Positions 23,426 through 36,234 of a stretch of DNA of 64,000 nt are shown here, in pieces; positions within the stretch are counted from its first letter, which is position 1, and each line of letters starts with the position of its first letter. Source of the stretch: Panonychus citri (taxonomy: Eukaryota; Arthropoda; Arachnida; Trombidiformes; Tetranychidae); NCBI RefSeq assembly GCF_014898815.1, contig NW_026515513.1, forward strand, positions 744,001-808,000, in the 5' to 3' direction. The notes beneath the pieces are model-generated. The model was given only the letters and a program-made list of their open reading frames with translations. It ran no database searches and had not been told where the DNA came from. Made by a program: the position numbers and the translations under genes.

Positions 23426-26400
23426 TTAGACATCGTCATCGTCATCATTTTCAGTCCATTCTTCATCACTTGTATCTGAACCGCTCAGTTTACGTTTTTT
23501 ACTTGTTTCATATTCTTCCTCCTCTTCGTCTGATGTAAACTCCTTGTAACTGACACGTTTTCTAGCTGCGGTTCTAGTTCGAGATCGTCCACCAGCTTCA
23601 TATTCACTGTCATCAGAATCAACGACAAAATCGTCTCGTCGATATCCTCCTTTTTTACTTCCTCTGACACGTCTACCTTTAGATTTTTTTGATATTCTAA
23701 ACTTTTTCCAAGAGCCGTTACTTTCTTCTTCTTCTTCGTCTAAAGATTCTTCCAAAGTTTCTTCCGACGCATCTTCTACTTCGGTATCAGATCCACCTTT
23801 GAAAGATTCGTCCGAATCGTCCTCTGAAGGAGCTTCCAGGTCGTTTAAACGTCGTTTTTTCGCTTGTCTTCTTACTTTTTTTCGCTTCTGAGGCTCAAAG
23901 TCAGAATCTTCATCAACCACCTCTTCTTCCTTTTCTTCTTCATTGTTAACTGGTTCTGCTTTCTCATCCACTTCAGGTTGCACGAGATCTTCTGATTTTG
24001 AGTCTACTTCATTTTCGATATTAAATTGTTCTGGTTCCATTTCGTTCTCCTTTTCTTCAGCTTCTTGTTGTTTCAAGGCTTGTTCGATCGTAGCCATATC
24101 TTTACCTCTTGATTGACCGAAAGGTACATCTTGTGGCACTTCATCGTAACCTTCATCTTGGATAGCTGAATTAATCATTGCATCGTACTCAGTAAATTGA
24201 TAACTGATCTTTTTACGACTTCTAGCTGATCGTAATAATAAATATTCACTTTCGTCACTTTCTCCATCTGACTCATTATCACTTCTTTCCATATCAGATT
24301 CTTCATCAGAAAATCGTTTAGAATATTTTTTAACCGGTTTTTCTTCGTATTCTCTTTCTTCAGTCGATTTCCTGTGGTTTTCAACGGGCTTGGGTTTGAA
24401 AAGTTGGTTCAGACTAAGTTCTACTTGTTTCAATCGTTGTTTACGCATCTCTTCAAGTTCCTTCTTTTCGAGAGCCTTTGATAAAACTTCAAAGCGCTCT
24501 TGTAGTTTTTCAATTAATAGTTTCTGTTAAAATTAAATGATGAAAAAAAAACGTTAGAAAATACAAAAATTGATATAAATTTTGGTCACTTACATTTTCA
24601 CATGGTGGACAAAACCAATCCCCTTCAGGAATTGACATTAGTGGAGGCCTAAGGCATGCAGTATGGAAACCGACGTCACATTTGTCACAAAGAAGAATCT
24701 ATAAAAACGAGATCATTACAAAGGTAAGTCTTAATGTAATTAAATAGCTGAAATAGTGATTTGGTCAAAAATACGATAACTAACCCAATCTGGATGGTCA
24801 TATTTGCCACAACGTTGACAAGGTGTATCATCATTAATCTCTTCTGATTCACTACTTGACTCTTGGTCGGGAGCTTTTTCTTTGACTGTAAAAAAGGTAA
24901 ACAAACATTACGATTAAAATAAAGTCTTGATTAAAAAGCTAGACCATTAAAATTTTAAATAGAAAATCCATCTCTTGGGTTTAGATTTACCTTTTTTAGC
25001 TGTTCTTGCTCTTTTGAGAATAATTGGTTCAGCATCAGGCTCAGGTTCTTCGCAAGCGAATTCGTCTTCATTTTCATCAAATTGGAGTATTTCGTCTTCT
25101 TCTTCTTCTATCTCTTCTTCCTCTTCCTCTTCACTCGGCTCACTCGAAGAGTCGGCACTATCCCATGGACAGCCTTTCTTTCCGGGGATTCCTTTCTTCT
25201 TCTTTTTTCTTTTTTTCTTAGATCGATTTTTTTCGGAAACTTGATCACTTTCACTCGAACTTTCTTCAGTATTGTAACTGCTTTTTCGAGAGTCTTTACT
25301 TTTGAAGCTATCACAGCTATTTTCCTGAGATTTAACTTTATTTGCTTGCATTTTCTTTGCCATTTCTTCTAGATGTTGTTGTTCCCGCTTCACTTTCTCA
25401 GCGAGTTCAGCATTTTTCTTCTCCTGAAGCGCTTGTATCCTACGACTTTGACGTTTGATTGGTTGTGGCGATGGAGATCTTTCGGCATTTTCGATAATTT
25501 GAAGCTCTGGAATTGAGACCCTACGACCTCTACCCCTACCAGCTCCTCCCCTCCCTCTACCACTTTGAGGTTTTGCTTCAATTGGAACTTGTACTTCGGT
25601 TGCATTTTGACTCTCTGATTCAGATTTTTCGTCAAAACTTCGATTATTTTGGTTTTGTGTTTTTCTTCCTCCTCTTCTTGATTTTCTTCCTCTTTTTTTA
25701 CTAGAAAATGTCGATCTTGATGGTGTTAAATCTTCATCTTCACTTTGCTCCTTGTTTCCTGATTCTTGTCCATTAGATGCTTCAATTAAATTTGTGGATG
25801 GCGAAGACTCGAGTAAATTGATTGGCTTTTGTTCATCAAGATCTTCATTTGTATATTTTGATGAGATAGGTTGTTGGAAGCTCGAACAAACTTGATCTAA
25901 GAGTTGATTGCATAAATCTGTTATATCTTGAAGGTTCACTTCCAAATGCTTTTTTTGTGATGAGAATTGATCTTTAGTTGATATTTTGTCTAAAAGGTTA
26001 TTGAGAACTGTATGAACTTCGGAGTCGATTTCAGCGGGGGCACTTGATTTTTGGAAGTTAATGTCTGGTAAGAAAAGTTTAGGAAGTTGATGACTTTGCT
26101 GTTTACAATCTTGACCGATTGATTTTAAATCAATTTTAGAAAGATTATCATTTTCTGATTCACTTTTCACGATGCACTGGGTGGGATGATGATTATCATG
26201 AGATAATGTCACTTCATCTTTAATGTAATCAGTTAATTCACTAGAGTTTTCACTTTTCAATTCTTCAGTGGGAATAAGCTTTTGGTCGAATGAGAAAGTG
26301 GACCTTTCTTTTTCATATTGTTCATCTTTTATACTGTTGATTGGAAAAATTAAATTGCTATCATCATTTTCTCTTGTATGCTCGCTCGTTGGTGTAGAAT

Positions 26401-27412
26401 CTTTAAGTTGGTCAAGAGTTTGTGTTTGTAGGCTTGAGATTAAAAACTCGAGATCAACTTTATTTCTGAAGAAAAAAAAGAAAAGAAAAGAAAAATAAAT
26501 TAATGGTTCCAATTAAACATCAAAAGCTATTCAAACTTACTTGCAAATAAGAATCCAAGACTTTTCATCATCCGGCTCTTCGCGGTAAAGTCTTAAACAA
26601 AATTCAGAATCAAGTTGAAACCAATATTGGTTACCATGAATATCCCTTCCTATGGGAGCCAAACGGAGAGATTGAGCTTCCATAGCATTGATACCGGTTT
26701 TAAATTTGGCATTGTAATCAAATTGAGCTTCAAGGAGATTCTAAAATAACGAGTAACAGTGAAACAGTAGGTATAAAAATTTTGTCACATAAATTGTCAG
26801 ATAACCAAATTAAAGAGACGAAAAAAGGCTTAAAATCTCACCTTGAAAGCAGCGAGTCTGATACCGAGATTGACATTTTTGTATCCATATCTTTCGAGTT
26901 CCCAAGCATCGACATTAGAATATTCTGAGATAAATTTAACTAATGCTCTTTCCCATTTGTCCCGTTGAATATATTTACGTCTTTTTCTGAGAAGTTTAAT
27001 GTGTAACTCGACTAATTCTTCTGGAGCTGTAAAGAGATGATAAAAAAAAGAGAATAATTAATAAATAACGTAATGATACTTTCCATGTATTGAAAGAAAA
27101 ATGACAGGAGAAAATAATTTGAAGAAATAAACAACATGTATAAGTCCCAGAGAATATGTAATAATAAACACACAAGAGAATGAGAAATGCATCAAGAGTT
27201 ATTAACTTACTTTTCTCATTGGTTTCTAACATAGATTTTAATTGGGCTATGTCCAAATGTAGATCAAGAGATGAACCAAATTGTTCAATGAATGAACAAA
27301 TAACTGCAAAATTAGGATCACTTTCACAGATTGGTATCTCAGTGGTATCAAGTTTACTCTCCACTTGTTCCAATTTGACAGGAGAATTCATGTCTACATC
27401 AACACAAGCCAT
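23426..27412 (-). CDS. RSF1: Remodeling and spacing factor 1 (RSF1)
   Basis: RSF1 is the histone-binding subunit that pairs with an ISWI ATPase to space nucleosomes. Seven exons (27211-27412, 26842-27027, 26541-26740, 24991-26465, 24785-24885, 24594-24698, 23426-24523) give roughly 1120 residues. The N-terminal third has the DDT/WHIM-type region: FIEQFGSSLDLHLDIAQLKS, PEELVELHIKLLRKRR, and RLAPIGRDIHGNQYWFQLD. A long Ser/Glu/Lys-rich disordered part follows, with AT-hook-like GRGRGGAGRGRGRR. A PHD finger reads CQRCGKYDHPDW, then ILLCDKCDVGFHTACLRPPL and GDWFCPPCE. After it, RKKISYQFTEYDAMINSAIQDE matches the vertebrate segment. The tail is acidic. The 5' half of this gene is the source of two broken copies at 49.5 and 63 kb. 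The start at 27412 gives MACVDVDMNSPVK. Confidence 0.9.
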
Positions 27413-27537
27413 GATTGTTTAACGAAAAATAAAAAATAAGATTTACAATTGACAGATGAAAGATGACAGCTAATTAAATTAAAATGATGGTGATGATCAT
27501 GAACACAGGGTTAACTTGAAAAAATTCACTTTATCAC

Positions 27538-27571
<34 letters not shown>

Positions 27572-28613
27572 TTCTTTAATCTCTGGGTCAGGGGTTGGTA
27601 TTGATAAATAAATTGCGAGATCTTTTTCTTTGCCCCTTGGAGAAAATTTTATATACACAAGGTGACGGGTTTTCTTTTAGTCGCCAAAAAAAGCCAAATT
27701 CTCGGTGGTAACTCTAGAGACACTTGAATAATTCACAATGTAAAAGAAAAAACTGTGAATTTATTCTGCCGACAAACAAAAAAAACATGAGAGAAGAAAG
27801 AAAAATGTAAAAAAAGAAAGATAGAGAAAGAGAGCAAATGAATTAAATGAAAGGTAAAAGGAAAGTAAAAAGAAAGAGAGAAAGAGAGACAGAGAAACAC
27901 AAACAATAAATCCTTTTATTTTTTGGATAAAACTCTTTGATTCTTTAAACTGCTAACAGACGAAAAGAAATTAATTGTCCAATGATCATTGATAATGAGT
28001 AAATTGTTCATATTGTCAGGATAAAATTTAAAATAGATCAATACAATTAATGAGTAATAAAAAATGATAAAAATTTTCTTTCCACTTTTAGAATACAAAT
28101 TTTATTTAGAAGAAATAATTTTCTCTTTGAGAAAAATACGTCATCAGCCAATTAGAATTCATCATAATATGGAAGCGCCTTTTTCGAATTGAGAGAAGAG
28201 AATAAAATTCAAATTCTATTGATAATTTTTCTTTTCTTTTTTGTCCTCAAATCCAATTAATTCTCAAACAATTTGTCATCTCTAATCTTGTAATTCTTTA
28301 ATTAATTGACAAATATTGAAATTCTCTTCTTCTTAATTGTGACCACCCAATCATTTAGATTATTTTCTCTTCTTTCACTCCAATAATCAGCTGATAATCT
28401 TTAAAATAATCTCAACGTGTTTGCTTTTTTTTGATTGTCTTTTTTTTTGCTTGTTAATTGTTGATTGTTTTTTTTAATTATTTATTCATTTTGTTAATTG
28501 TTTTCTCTAATTGTTTGTTTTCTGCATTTTGCTTTTATTCTTGTTGCACTTGGACTTGTTTCTGTTTGGTTGTTGTGTTAATCTTTTTAACGTTGTGTTG
28601 AAACCTCATTGTA
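27413..28613. promoter_or_regulatory. Intergenic region between divergent RSF1 and TAF1A-like genes
   Basis: Holds both start-proximal regions. A TC microsatellite lies at 27539-27562 and GA-rich sequence at 27815-27900. No TATA box was clear and no ORF of note. Confidence 0.4.
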
Positions 28614-29880
28614 ATGGCTTCTGATGCAATTAGGGTTTATCGTCATGCCTATTTGAAAAGTGCTGAGATCGTTGATACTGAATATAATTTACTAATCCAT
28701 GTACAACCTTTACACCATTTAATCGCCTCTCTATGTGGCTCTCACCTTATCTGGAAGGTGGAAACACTATTACCCACCCTTACCCGGCATCCGAGGATGA
28801 GTCAGGATCACGTTTTCCATATAATCTGTTGCCTTATGTCAACCGAAATGAGTTACAATCTATTTAAACTAAATGACATTTGGTCTTTTCTATTGAAAAA
28901 TTTTTTCCAATCCTGTTGTATTAAATATGAAATTCTAGCCGATTTCATGACCAACCTTATTGGCAATGGTTTCTACAAGGAGGCCAAAAGTGAATACAAT
29001 TCAGTTTGGGCAAAAAGGACCATGACTTATGTAACCGAAGACATTTTTGAACAAATTGCCAACTCTTGTGTGGCTCTTTGTGATTATATGGTTTGTGTTG
29101 ATGAATTAAGCTCTTCATATCAACCATCACAACAAAATTACATGATTTTGGATCAAGTTGTTAACATTTGGAAAACAATTCTAAAAAACAAACCCGGTCC
29201 TTTAGATTTTTTAATTCCTCGTATTCTTGACATTTATATTCATAATAATGAGATTGATGAAGCTCTCGAATGTCTAATTGCCTACAAAGATCTTAACAGT
29301 GACAATTTAAACGCTTATATTTACATATTCAAGTTCTTAGGTTTGTATTTGTTTTTTTTTCCTGTTTTTCTCTTCTCGAAATGTTTCTAATTCATCTTGT
29401 CTTTTCTTATTTCTTCCATTTACAGTAAAATATAAAAAAGCCGATCCAAAATCAGAGAAAATTATTGAGGATTGTTTTCATAAAGTTGCTCAACTTTCAC
29501 CTTGTTCACCTTTAATCATTGAAATGTTGGATTACTGTAAAGTTGGTTCTCGTTATACTTGTACTATCCTCATGGAATTTGTTGATTTCTTTCATAACAA
29601 AGAAAATCTTGAAGCATGGAAAAAGTTGTGTATTCACCTTGAAAGATTGGACATTTTGGAATGGGATACAATCAAAGAGTCTTACAAATCAATTTATTCG
29701 AGTTATTGGCCTGAATATCATTGGAAATCACTTGAATCTCGAGAATCATCTGAGTTATTAGAATGGAAAGAAAAAGTTTATCAAATGTTAGTCAGTAAAC
29801 CGAAAAATCTAAAGCATAGAAAAAATTCTTTCAAAGTACCATTTCGTCAGAAGAAAATTAAATACGAAGAAAAAAGATAA
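28614..29880 (+). CDS. TAF1A-like RNA polymerase I factor subunit (tentative)
   Basis: Two exons (28614-29340 and 29426-29880) join in frame across an 85-bp intron to about 393 residues. The protein is all-helical in appearance, with repeated Leu/Ile-rich helices. It has no membrane segment and no catalytic motif. The C-terminal SSYWPEYHWKS and the helical-repeat layout resemble TAF1A (TAFI48), a subunit of the promoter selectivity factor for ribosomal RNA genes, and the length is close. The resemblance is from memory of the family's pattern and is modest. A basic tail (RKNSFKVPFRQKKIKYEEKR) would suit a nuclear or nucleolar protein. Another helical-repeat protein is possible. The existence of the gene itself is well supported by length, splice phase and codon regularity. 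Confidence 0.5.
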
Positions 29881-31085
29881 TTTAAAGACAATCAAGGTAT
29901 GAAATTAAATTTTCTATCAAACAAATTCGCTCACAATTTGTTCATCTTCTAATCAGAAATAGAGGATTTGCAAATCAATTCTAATTTGCATGCATCTTAA
30001 AATTACTAATTAATGACTCAAAAAATTTCTTTGCTAATTGTTTTTCTCTCTATTCATCTCTTTAGCATCCAATCGACAATCTACAAACTGTAACAGTTTA
30101 ACTGTTACTTCAAGTTGGACTTACAAAACTTATCGCTCAGGTTACCTGTTTGTTTCCCTCATTTTAACCATGGTAACTGAGTGACCGGGAAATGTCAACA
30201 TATCACCACCTTCAAAGGAGGAGGAGGAGGAAAGAGACAGAGAGAGGAGTCGATAGACTCGGAAGTAATACAGAGAATAGCCAAAGGTGGGATTATTAAA
30301 ATAATCATTCTAATAACAGGAACACAGAGAAAATAGAAAGAGAGAGAGAGAGAGAGAAAAGAAAGAAATTGGAGGTGGACAAGGAAGAAATAACAGAATT
30401 GGTGGCAATAAATAGGGAGAAAAAAGAAAACTGATTTACCTGTAATTTACCTGATAGTCCATTCTAAATGTGAATAACCCTTATCGTTTTCTTATATTCT
30501 TCAAGTGATTATTTTTTTTTCTTCTTTCATCATTATCATCATAAACATCAGAATAATATATTCATCTATTGATATATCATCTACATGCACACTCACAAAT
30601 ACGAGCCAAAGGTGGAAAAGAATAGAGATTTTTTTTTTCTTTTTCTCCCTTTTCTTTTTTCTACTCTTTCAATATTTTTTTCATCTCTTTCTCTCCCTCT
30701 CTCTCTCTCTTTCGTGTTGCTCACTCTCACAAAATATATTACCTTTTGTTTATAGATATTTTATCTAACTCAATTCAATAATTCAATTCGTCTTATTTTC
30801 CTTTACCAGATTTGATTACCTCTTGATCGGTGGATTTTGTTTCTCTCTTATTGTTCAACCAATTCTGGTCTCAATCAAAGTTTTTTAGTTGATTTATTTT
30901 GTAATTCGCGTGGTAATTACTTAATTTAATCAATTTCCTTTTTTTTTGTGCATCGTTCACCAAGCGGATTAATCAGTTACAAAGAATTGGTGAAACTTTC
31001 TCAATATTCTTAAAGTGAAACTTTTTGTTCTTGATTTAACTTTTAATTTTGATTCATTGTTTGCTACTCGGATTTAATCACACAA
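29881..31085. other. Intergenic; GA and CT microsatellites
   Basis: Purine-rich stretch at 30215-30420 including a GA tract (about 30337-30357), and a CT-rich stretch near 30690-30712. The ORF across 30505-30768 is low-complexity Ser/Phe/Leu and is not supported. Contains the promoter of the stathmin-domain gene. Confidence 0.45.
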
Positions 31086-31916
31086 ATGGGTTGTGGAGCA
31101 GCAAAAGCCACTCAAACATCAGAAGGACCTCAAAATAGTATCAATGAAAAGAACAAAATTCTGGACTCAATAGCCCAAGAAGACAATAATAATAAAGTAT
31201 CCGATCGACCACCAACTCCAGGTAACAGTGAGTTAAATTTTTCAACTTTTCTATCGAATTAGATTTGGTCCGTTTTTGATTGTATTGTCTTTTGTTTTGT
31301 TCTAGTGCCCAAACCAGTTGCATTCGAGATACCAATCGATCCATCGGTGACCGATGGCGGCGGAGATGAAGAATCAATTGTTAAGAAACATCCACCAAAA
31401 CGATTGGCACGATTAGAGGAGCAAAGGGCTTCGATTCCGACAGTTGATGATATTAAAGAAAAAATAGCGAAAGCGGAAGAAAGGAGACAAGAAATAATAG
31501 AGGAAAAAGTTGCTAAAGCTCGAGCTGTTCAGGCCAAAGCTCAAGGAGAAAAGGTAAATGACCGAAATTATAATATATTGATGAAATTTGTAATTTAATT
31601 AACTAATTGTTTCCATCTTACAGTCTAGTCAAAAAAGTAGCAGTAGTGATGATACAACAGGTTCCAATAGTAATAAGAGTGAGGACAAAAAAACTACTGA
31701 TGAATCAAAAGACAAAGCCAAAGAAAGTGATGGAAATACTAATGATACCAATAATAATGACACAATTAACAGTAACAATTCAAATTCAGTTGATAAAAAC
31801 AGCACCAATGGTAAGGATAAAGTGGAAACCAAAAGCAACGATTCTAAAAGTGATGATAAATCTAATGACAGTTCATCAAAAGAAGCAACATCAATTAAGG
31901 ATAAAGTCGATTCTTG
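31086..31916 (+). CDS. Stathmin-domain protein, STMND1-like, N-myristoylation site
   Basis: Three exons (31086-31221, 31306-31553, 31624-31916) join in frame to about 225 residues. The N-terminus MGCGAAKATQ is a classic signal for myristoylation at Gly2 and palmitoylation at Cys3, as in STMND1. Residues about 60-127 hold a stathmin-like region: HPPKRLARLEEQRASIPTVD, then the charged helix IKEKIAKAEERRQEIIEEKV, close to the helix of stathmin proteins that bind tubulin. The last exon is a disordered Ser/Asp/Lys/Asn-rich tail. It probably acts at membranes near microtubules; this is inferred from family knowledge. The first intron has two in-frame donors eight bases apart (after CCAG and after GGTAACA), giving slightly different proteins. 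Confidence 0.72.
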
Positions 31917-33701
31917 AAGAGAAATCAAAAACAATCAATTGATTCTTGAGCTCTCGGACAAACAATTTCAATCAACTAATATACTTAATCAAGGATTATT
32001 ACAATTATTATTATCAATATTATTAATACCTTAAATTGATCAATCATTTTCATTGTGTACAGTATTTGAACAGTTTTTTTCATCTCCTAACCAAGTCAAT
32101 TGCCTCCTTTTGAACATTAACCCCAACTACTAATTAATTATAATAATTACGACATTTTTAAACTTCCAAGTAATTTAAAATATCATGTTGATAACTATGA
32201 ACTCCCAGGAATCAGGATAAACTTTTATTATAATTAGACAATAATGTCTCTTGAATGTGCGTGAGACAAATATCATCAACATTAATGATGATGTTTATGA
32301 TAACCATAAACGAGACAAAATTGATGACAACAATCAACGAATTTCAAGCGAAAAAAAATCAAATTTAATCGTAACAATTAAACGAAAATAAAACTCCCTT
32401 TGTAATCTCATACTGAAAATTTTTTCCATTCTTGTCCTATTAAAATAATCATTTCTTTTTTTTCCACAAAAGAATTAACTCTTTTTCTAGACAATCAATT
32501 ACTCACAGATAATTAAGCAATCCATTGACAATTTAAATGTCTTCTTACAGTTAATCACAATCAATAATCGAGAGAAAAAAATTCGATTCTCTTTGTTTGT
32601 TTTCCATTTTTTTTTCCAAGAACTTAAATCATTAAGGTTTTTGTTTCTCTCTCACTCGCTCATTGATTAGTGAGAAATCAAATTTAATCATTGGTTAATT
32701 TTCTCAATGAAATTGGTCACCATTTCCTACTAATTAGAATAACTAACCAAATGATCAATTGATCAGAAAAAGTAATCACAGTTAAAGGGATTGATTGAGA
32801 TGGAAAAAGGTAACAATCGGACAATAGCGTTGGGGAACAATTTAAGTTACTAACAAGACTTTTGATTGATTTCTCATCTAATGATTAACATTAACAATCG
32901 ATTTTTTTTTCTCTCTCTTCATCATCAATTGATATTATTTATCAATGGAAATATAATATACATTTGATTGTTGATAATCTATTCAGTTAACTTCTTATAT
33001 TTCTTTCTCACTCTCAGTTAATCAATTCTGTGGACATTTTTCTCGGAAGGAGAAAATATTATTTTATCGTAATAATTTATTCGTAATAATAATGATTAGA
33101 ATAAAAAAAATATTATCAATCGATATGAAAGATTTTACCTTTTATTTAAATTGATCCAATTTGTTGGCCAACAATTTAGATACAGAGCACATTTTAAATA
33201 TTAACAATATACTTGCTTTTTGATCAAAAATATTGACAAGTAATTGCTTTAATCCAACATTAATAGGAACAAATTAATTATGATTGTTTGGATGTTAACA
33301 TTGATTAGATTTGGTTGTTGTTTTCAGTTAATTTAGGATTTATATGAATTACAGGAAGTATATATGTTTTATCAAAATTGGAAGTTTAAATTGTACACAA
33401 ATTTTATTGACTCAATTGTAGACAATTAGTTAATAAGTTAGATGAGTGGTTAAAGATTGGTCTTGGGTTGTGATTGATGATGAGGGAGATTCAATCAAAT
33501 TTGATTACGATCAACTCGATAGCTGGTTATTGGTGTGATTGTGATTGTGATGAGGTGATGAAAATTAAAAGTTTTGATGGTGTTTTTAACTAATACAATA
33601 AATCATTTGGATAATATATTCAACAGGAGCATCTTTGTTCAGATGGGAATAAATTTATCAATTAAATTAATGGGAAATGATTAGAGGGAGATGTTAATTG
33701 T
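31917..33701. other. Intergenic, AT-rich
   Basis: About 1.8 kb with no supported ORF between convergent genes. Many TTAATTGT/ACAATTAA octamers occur. Nothing else recognised. Confidence 0.5.
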
Positions 33702-35219
33702 TCAGGGTGATTTCCATGGGACTAATTTGCCGTCCATCCAGCGTTTACATGGTGCCTCTTCAAACCACCATTCAGATAAATGATCCCACGTTTTAGTTGA
33801 TTGTTTGGGTTGATTGAGAGCTGAACAAATTTTACAACCATAATGAGAGTATGTTTGATAATGATATCGTTTCCAATTAAAGTAAACATCATATTCCTCT
33901 GGAGTTTGAATCAAATGGACCAGATAATCAGCCAATTTGGCTGGGGAATCGTAAGAAAGAGCATCAATATAAGAATTAGGTGGTGCTATTCGAGAGTAAT
34001 CAGCACCACCGAAAACAATTGGTACAATTGGATAGTTCAAGATTGAGAAAAATTTCTCTGTTACATAATCGGGACACAATGAATTCTCAAAGGAAAGGTA
34101 GAAATAATATTTTTGGCTCAAAGTATCGTAACATTGATCGGACATTTTCGGCAAACAGGTAAGGTTACCACAGGTTCCAAAGATATCAACGCGTATGTAT
34201 TTCTTAAGCTCATCTACATAAGATTCGCGATTTGAAGGTGTTTTACAATTTGAGACAAACCAGGCGACCTTTCCAGGTCGATAATGGTTAATGGATAACT
34301 CGGGTTTCACCGATTCGAGCGGAAGGAAAACTGGAGATAACGAAAAGTCCGAATCGAGGCGATAGGTAACAGTCCAGTTAATCAACCCATTGAGAGCGGC
34401 TACTGGTTGGAAGACGGTGTGAGACGGTGATTCGTGATTAAGATAAATCCATCGCTGTTGAGGATCTCTGGTTCCTGTTGGTAAATCAGAGGTTTTTATA
34501 TCTGCTGAATGAAACATCAGAGCATCAGCTTCATGATAAGAATCACGATTAGATGTGAATTGGCAATTAGTGTAATCACAATTAGACTGCCAGTTTTGGA
34601 TGTAATCCTTGGTTTGGAAGAAATCAGTCCAAAGAATTATCGTAAATTCCTTTGATTTGGAAGCCAATTTAGCTTTTTCACCAATTTCGAGCTCATTTTC
34701 TAGTCTAATTTGTGGTTTACTTTCTGGTCCAATTTCTGGTTCAATTTCTGGTTTAATATCTGGTTTGTTTTCCTGGAGGTTTACCTTAGGTAACTCTACT
34801 GGTTTCTCATTGGTTTCCTTGGATTCAGATTTCTTTTCATCAATGAAACCATCTTGTAAAATTTGGGAAACATTTAGTTGATCAATTACAATTGAAGATT
34901 GATCAGATTGGTGGATTAATGATTTATCCTCATCATGGACAACTAAATCCTCTTCCATTTGACTCTGAATGGGTTCATCGGGTATAACTGGTTCTCCTTT
35001 GCTTATTTCTTTCATGTTATTGTTATTATTTTGATCATCAACAACATCTTCAACTACCATTGGATTTTCACTGCTTTTCAATTCTAATGGTTCGGAAATG
35101 AGAGATGCAGGTAATTGGGGAATAAGATTTGTCCGTTGGAAGATGAATTGAATCAAGATGAATATTGTTATCACGAGAATGGACATTGCCAGTAAGATCT
35201 TTGATCTTTTCTTACTCAT
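33702..35219 (-). CDS. Golgi alpha-1,3-fucosyltransferase (GT10)
   Basis: A single-exon gene for 505 residues with type II topology. A short basic cytosolic tail (MSKKRSK) is followed by a membrane anchor (ILLAMSILVITIFILIQFIF). A long acidic stem holds repeats of the kind PEIEPEIGPESKPQI. The catalytic domain starts near FTIILWTDFFQTKDY. It contains the GT10 hallmarks: RWIYLNHESPSH, then GKVAWFVSNCKTPSNRESYV with IFGTCGN, and YYFYLSFENSLCPDYVTEKF followed by PIVPIVFGGADYSRIAPPNSYIDA. It transfers fucose from GDP-fucose onto N-glycans or related sugars in the Golgi. It may be the core alpha-1,3 type known in arthropods, but the sequence alone does not settle acceptor specificity. I chose the Met just before the anchor; in-frame Mets at 35228 and 35285 would add a hydrophobic N-terminal extension. 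Confidence 0.9.
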   Translation of the reverse strand: MSKKRSKILLAMSILVITIFILIQFIFQRTNLIPQLPASLISEPLELKSSENPMVVEDVVDDQNNNNNMKEISKGEPVIPDEPIQSQMEEDLVVHDEDKSLIHQSDQSSIVIDQLNVSQILQDGFIDEKKSESKETNEKPVELPKVNLQENKPDIKPEIEPEIGPESKPQIRLENELEIGEKAKLASKSKEFTIILWTDFFQTKDYIQNWQSNCDYTNCQFTSNRDSYHEADALMFHSADIKTSDLPTGTRDPQQRWIYLNHESPSHTVFQPVAALNGLINWTVTYRLDSDFSLSPVFLPLESVKPELSINHYRPGKVAWFVSNCKTPSNRESYVDELKKYIRVDIFGTCGNLTCLPKMSDQCYDTLSQKYYFYLSFENSLCPDYVTEKFFSILNYPIVPIVFGGADYSRIAPPNSYIDALSYDSPAKLADYLVHLIQTPEEYDVYFNWKRYHYQTYSHYGCKICSALNQPKQSTKTWDHLSEWWFEEAPCKRWMDGKLVPWKSP

Positions 35220-35432
35220 TATGATTATTTCAATATGGAGACACAGTGAGATAGGAAACAGAGGAAAATAATTTAGATGAATCAACCCAATCAGAGGTAA
35301 TTAGAGGCACTTCTAAGGGTCACCAGTCGATGAGAGTGGGAATTACACCTGAGGAAATTGTTAACTGTCCATTAATTAAATCACATGGAAAATAAGTAAC
35401 ACAAAACAACGTAAATTGATGATAGACAATCG
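35220..35432. other. Fucosyltransferase upstream flank
   Basis: Short AT-rich interval upstream of the fucosyltransferase. No feature recognised. Confidence 0.35.
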
Positions 35433-35690
35433 AGAACTTGTTTACATTGATGGTTGAGAAGAGGAAAAAGTTACAGCTGATCAAGACCTTTGTTCATTTC
35501 AATCTGAATGTGAGAATAGATTAATTGAAGAAACTGTTTAATTGTTCAACTTGATTATCCGATATTTACATGTGAACAATGTGGATGTTTAATTAGTTTA
35601 GTTTGTTTAATTTTCTATTGGAAAATTTTTATTATTTGTAACTGTTAATGATACGCATCAAGTGTGGCACTTTCAATCTTGAACTTTCAC
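35433..35690 (-). pseudogene. Duplicated PPIL3 3'-end fragment
   Basis: This stretch is a diverged copy of 39661-39913, which holds the last PPIL3 codons and the DNA just downstream. Shared anchors are GAAAAAGTTACAGCTGATCA, GATTAATTGAAGAAACTGTT and TGGATGTTTAATTAGTTT. The PPIL3 coding part corresponds to 35641-35690 and is too altered to encode the same residues. The copy is in the same orientation as the source, which lies about 4 kb away. It has no ORF of its own. Confidence 0.82.
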
Positions 35691-36234
35691 CTTGATTTTG
35701 GACTTGGATTAGTCTTTAAACCTGCTAATTAAATACAAATCGAATATGATAATTAACTGAATTACTATTGAAATTTTTCTCATGAGTAATTTGGCTGATT
35801 CACTAAATGAAATTCTTAGATCCTTAAGGAATCGAATCGAAAACGAAATTTGAGTGTCTTCGAATCCTTAGTAAGTTTTTCGATCTATTAACTTGCGAAA
35901 ACTGTTCAAGTTTTTTGTATCGACTGTTAATTGTTCAATTCGATTAGATTACAATCAAAATAGTTCTTTTATTCTTTTAATTTTTCCAAAAGAGTACATT
36001 AATTGTAACGAACAGAGAAGGAAAATATTTAATTAGGATAATTTGATTGTCGACGAGATCTTTTTCCGTCTTCTTTTTAATGAAAAAAAAAGTTCTGAGT
36101 GTTGAAAGAGATAAAGAAAACCGGAAGAGTGAGAAGGTGAGGAAGTAAACAGGAAACAGATAATTAGACAAGATGAATTAAAACCTGAGTATTATGAGTG
36201 AGAATCAAGAGTTTTTATCAAATGGTCAATAAGT
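35691..36234. other. Intergenic
   Basis: AT-rich flank of the Gly-rich peptide gene; nothing recognised beyond its likely 3' untranslated sequence. Confidence 0.35.
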
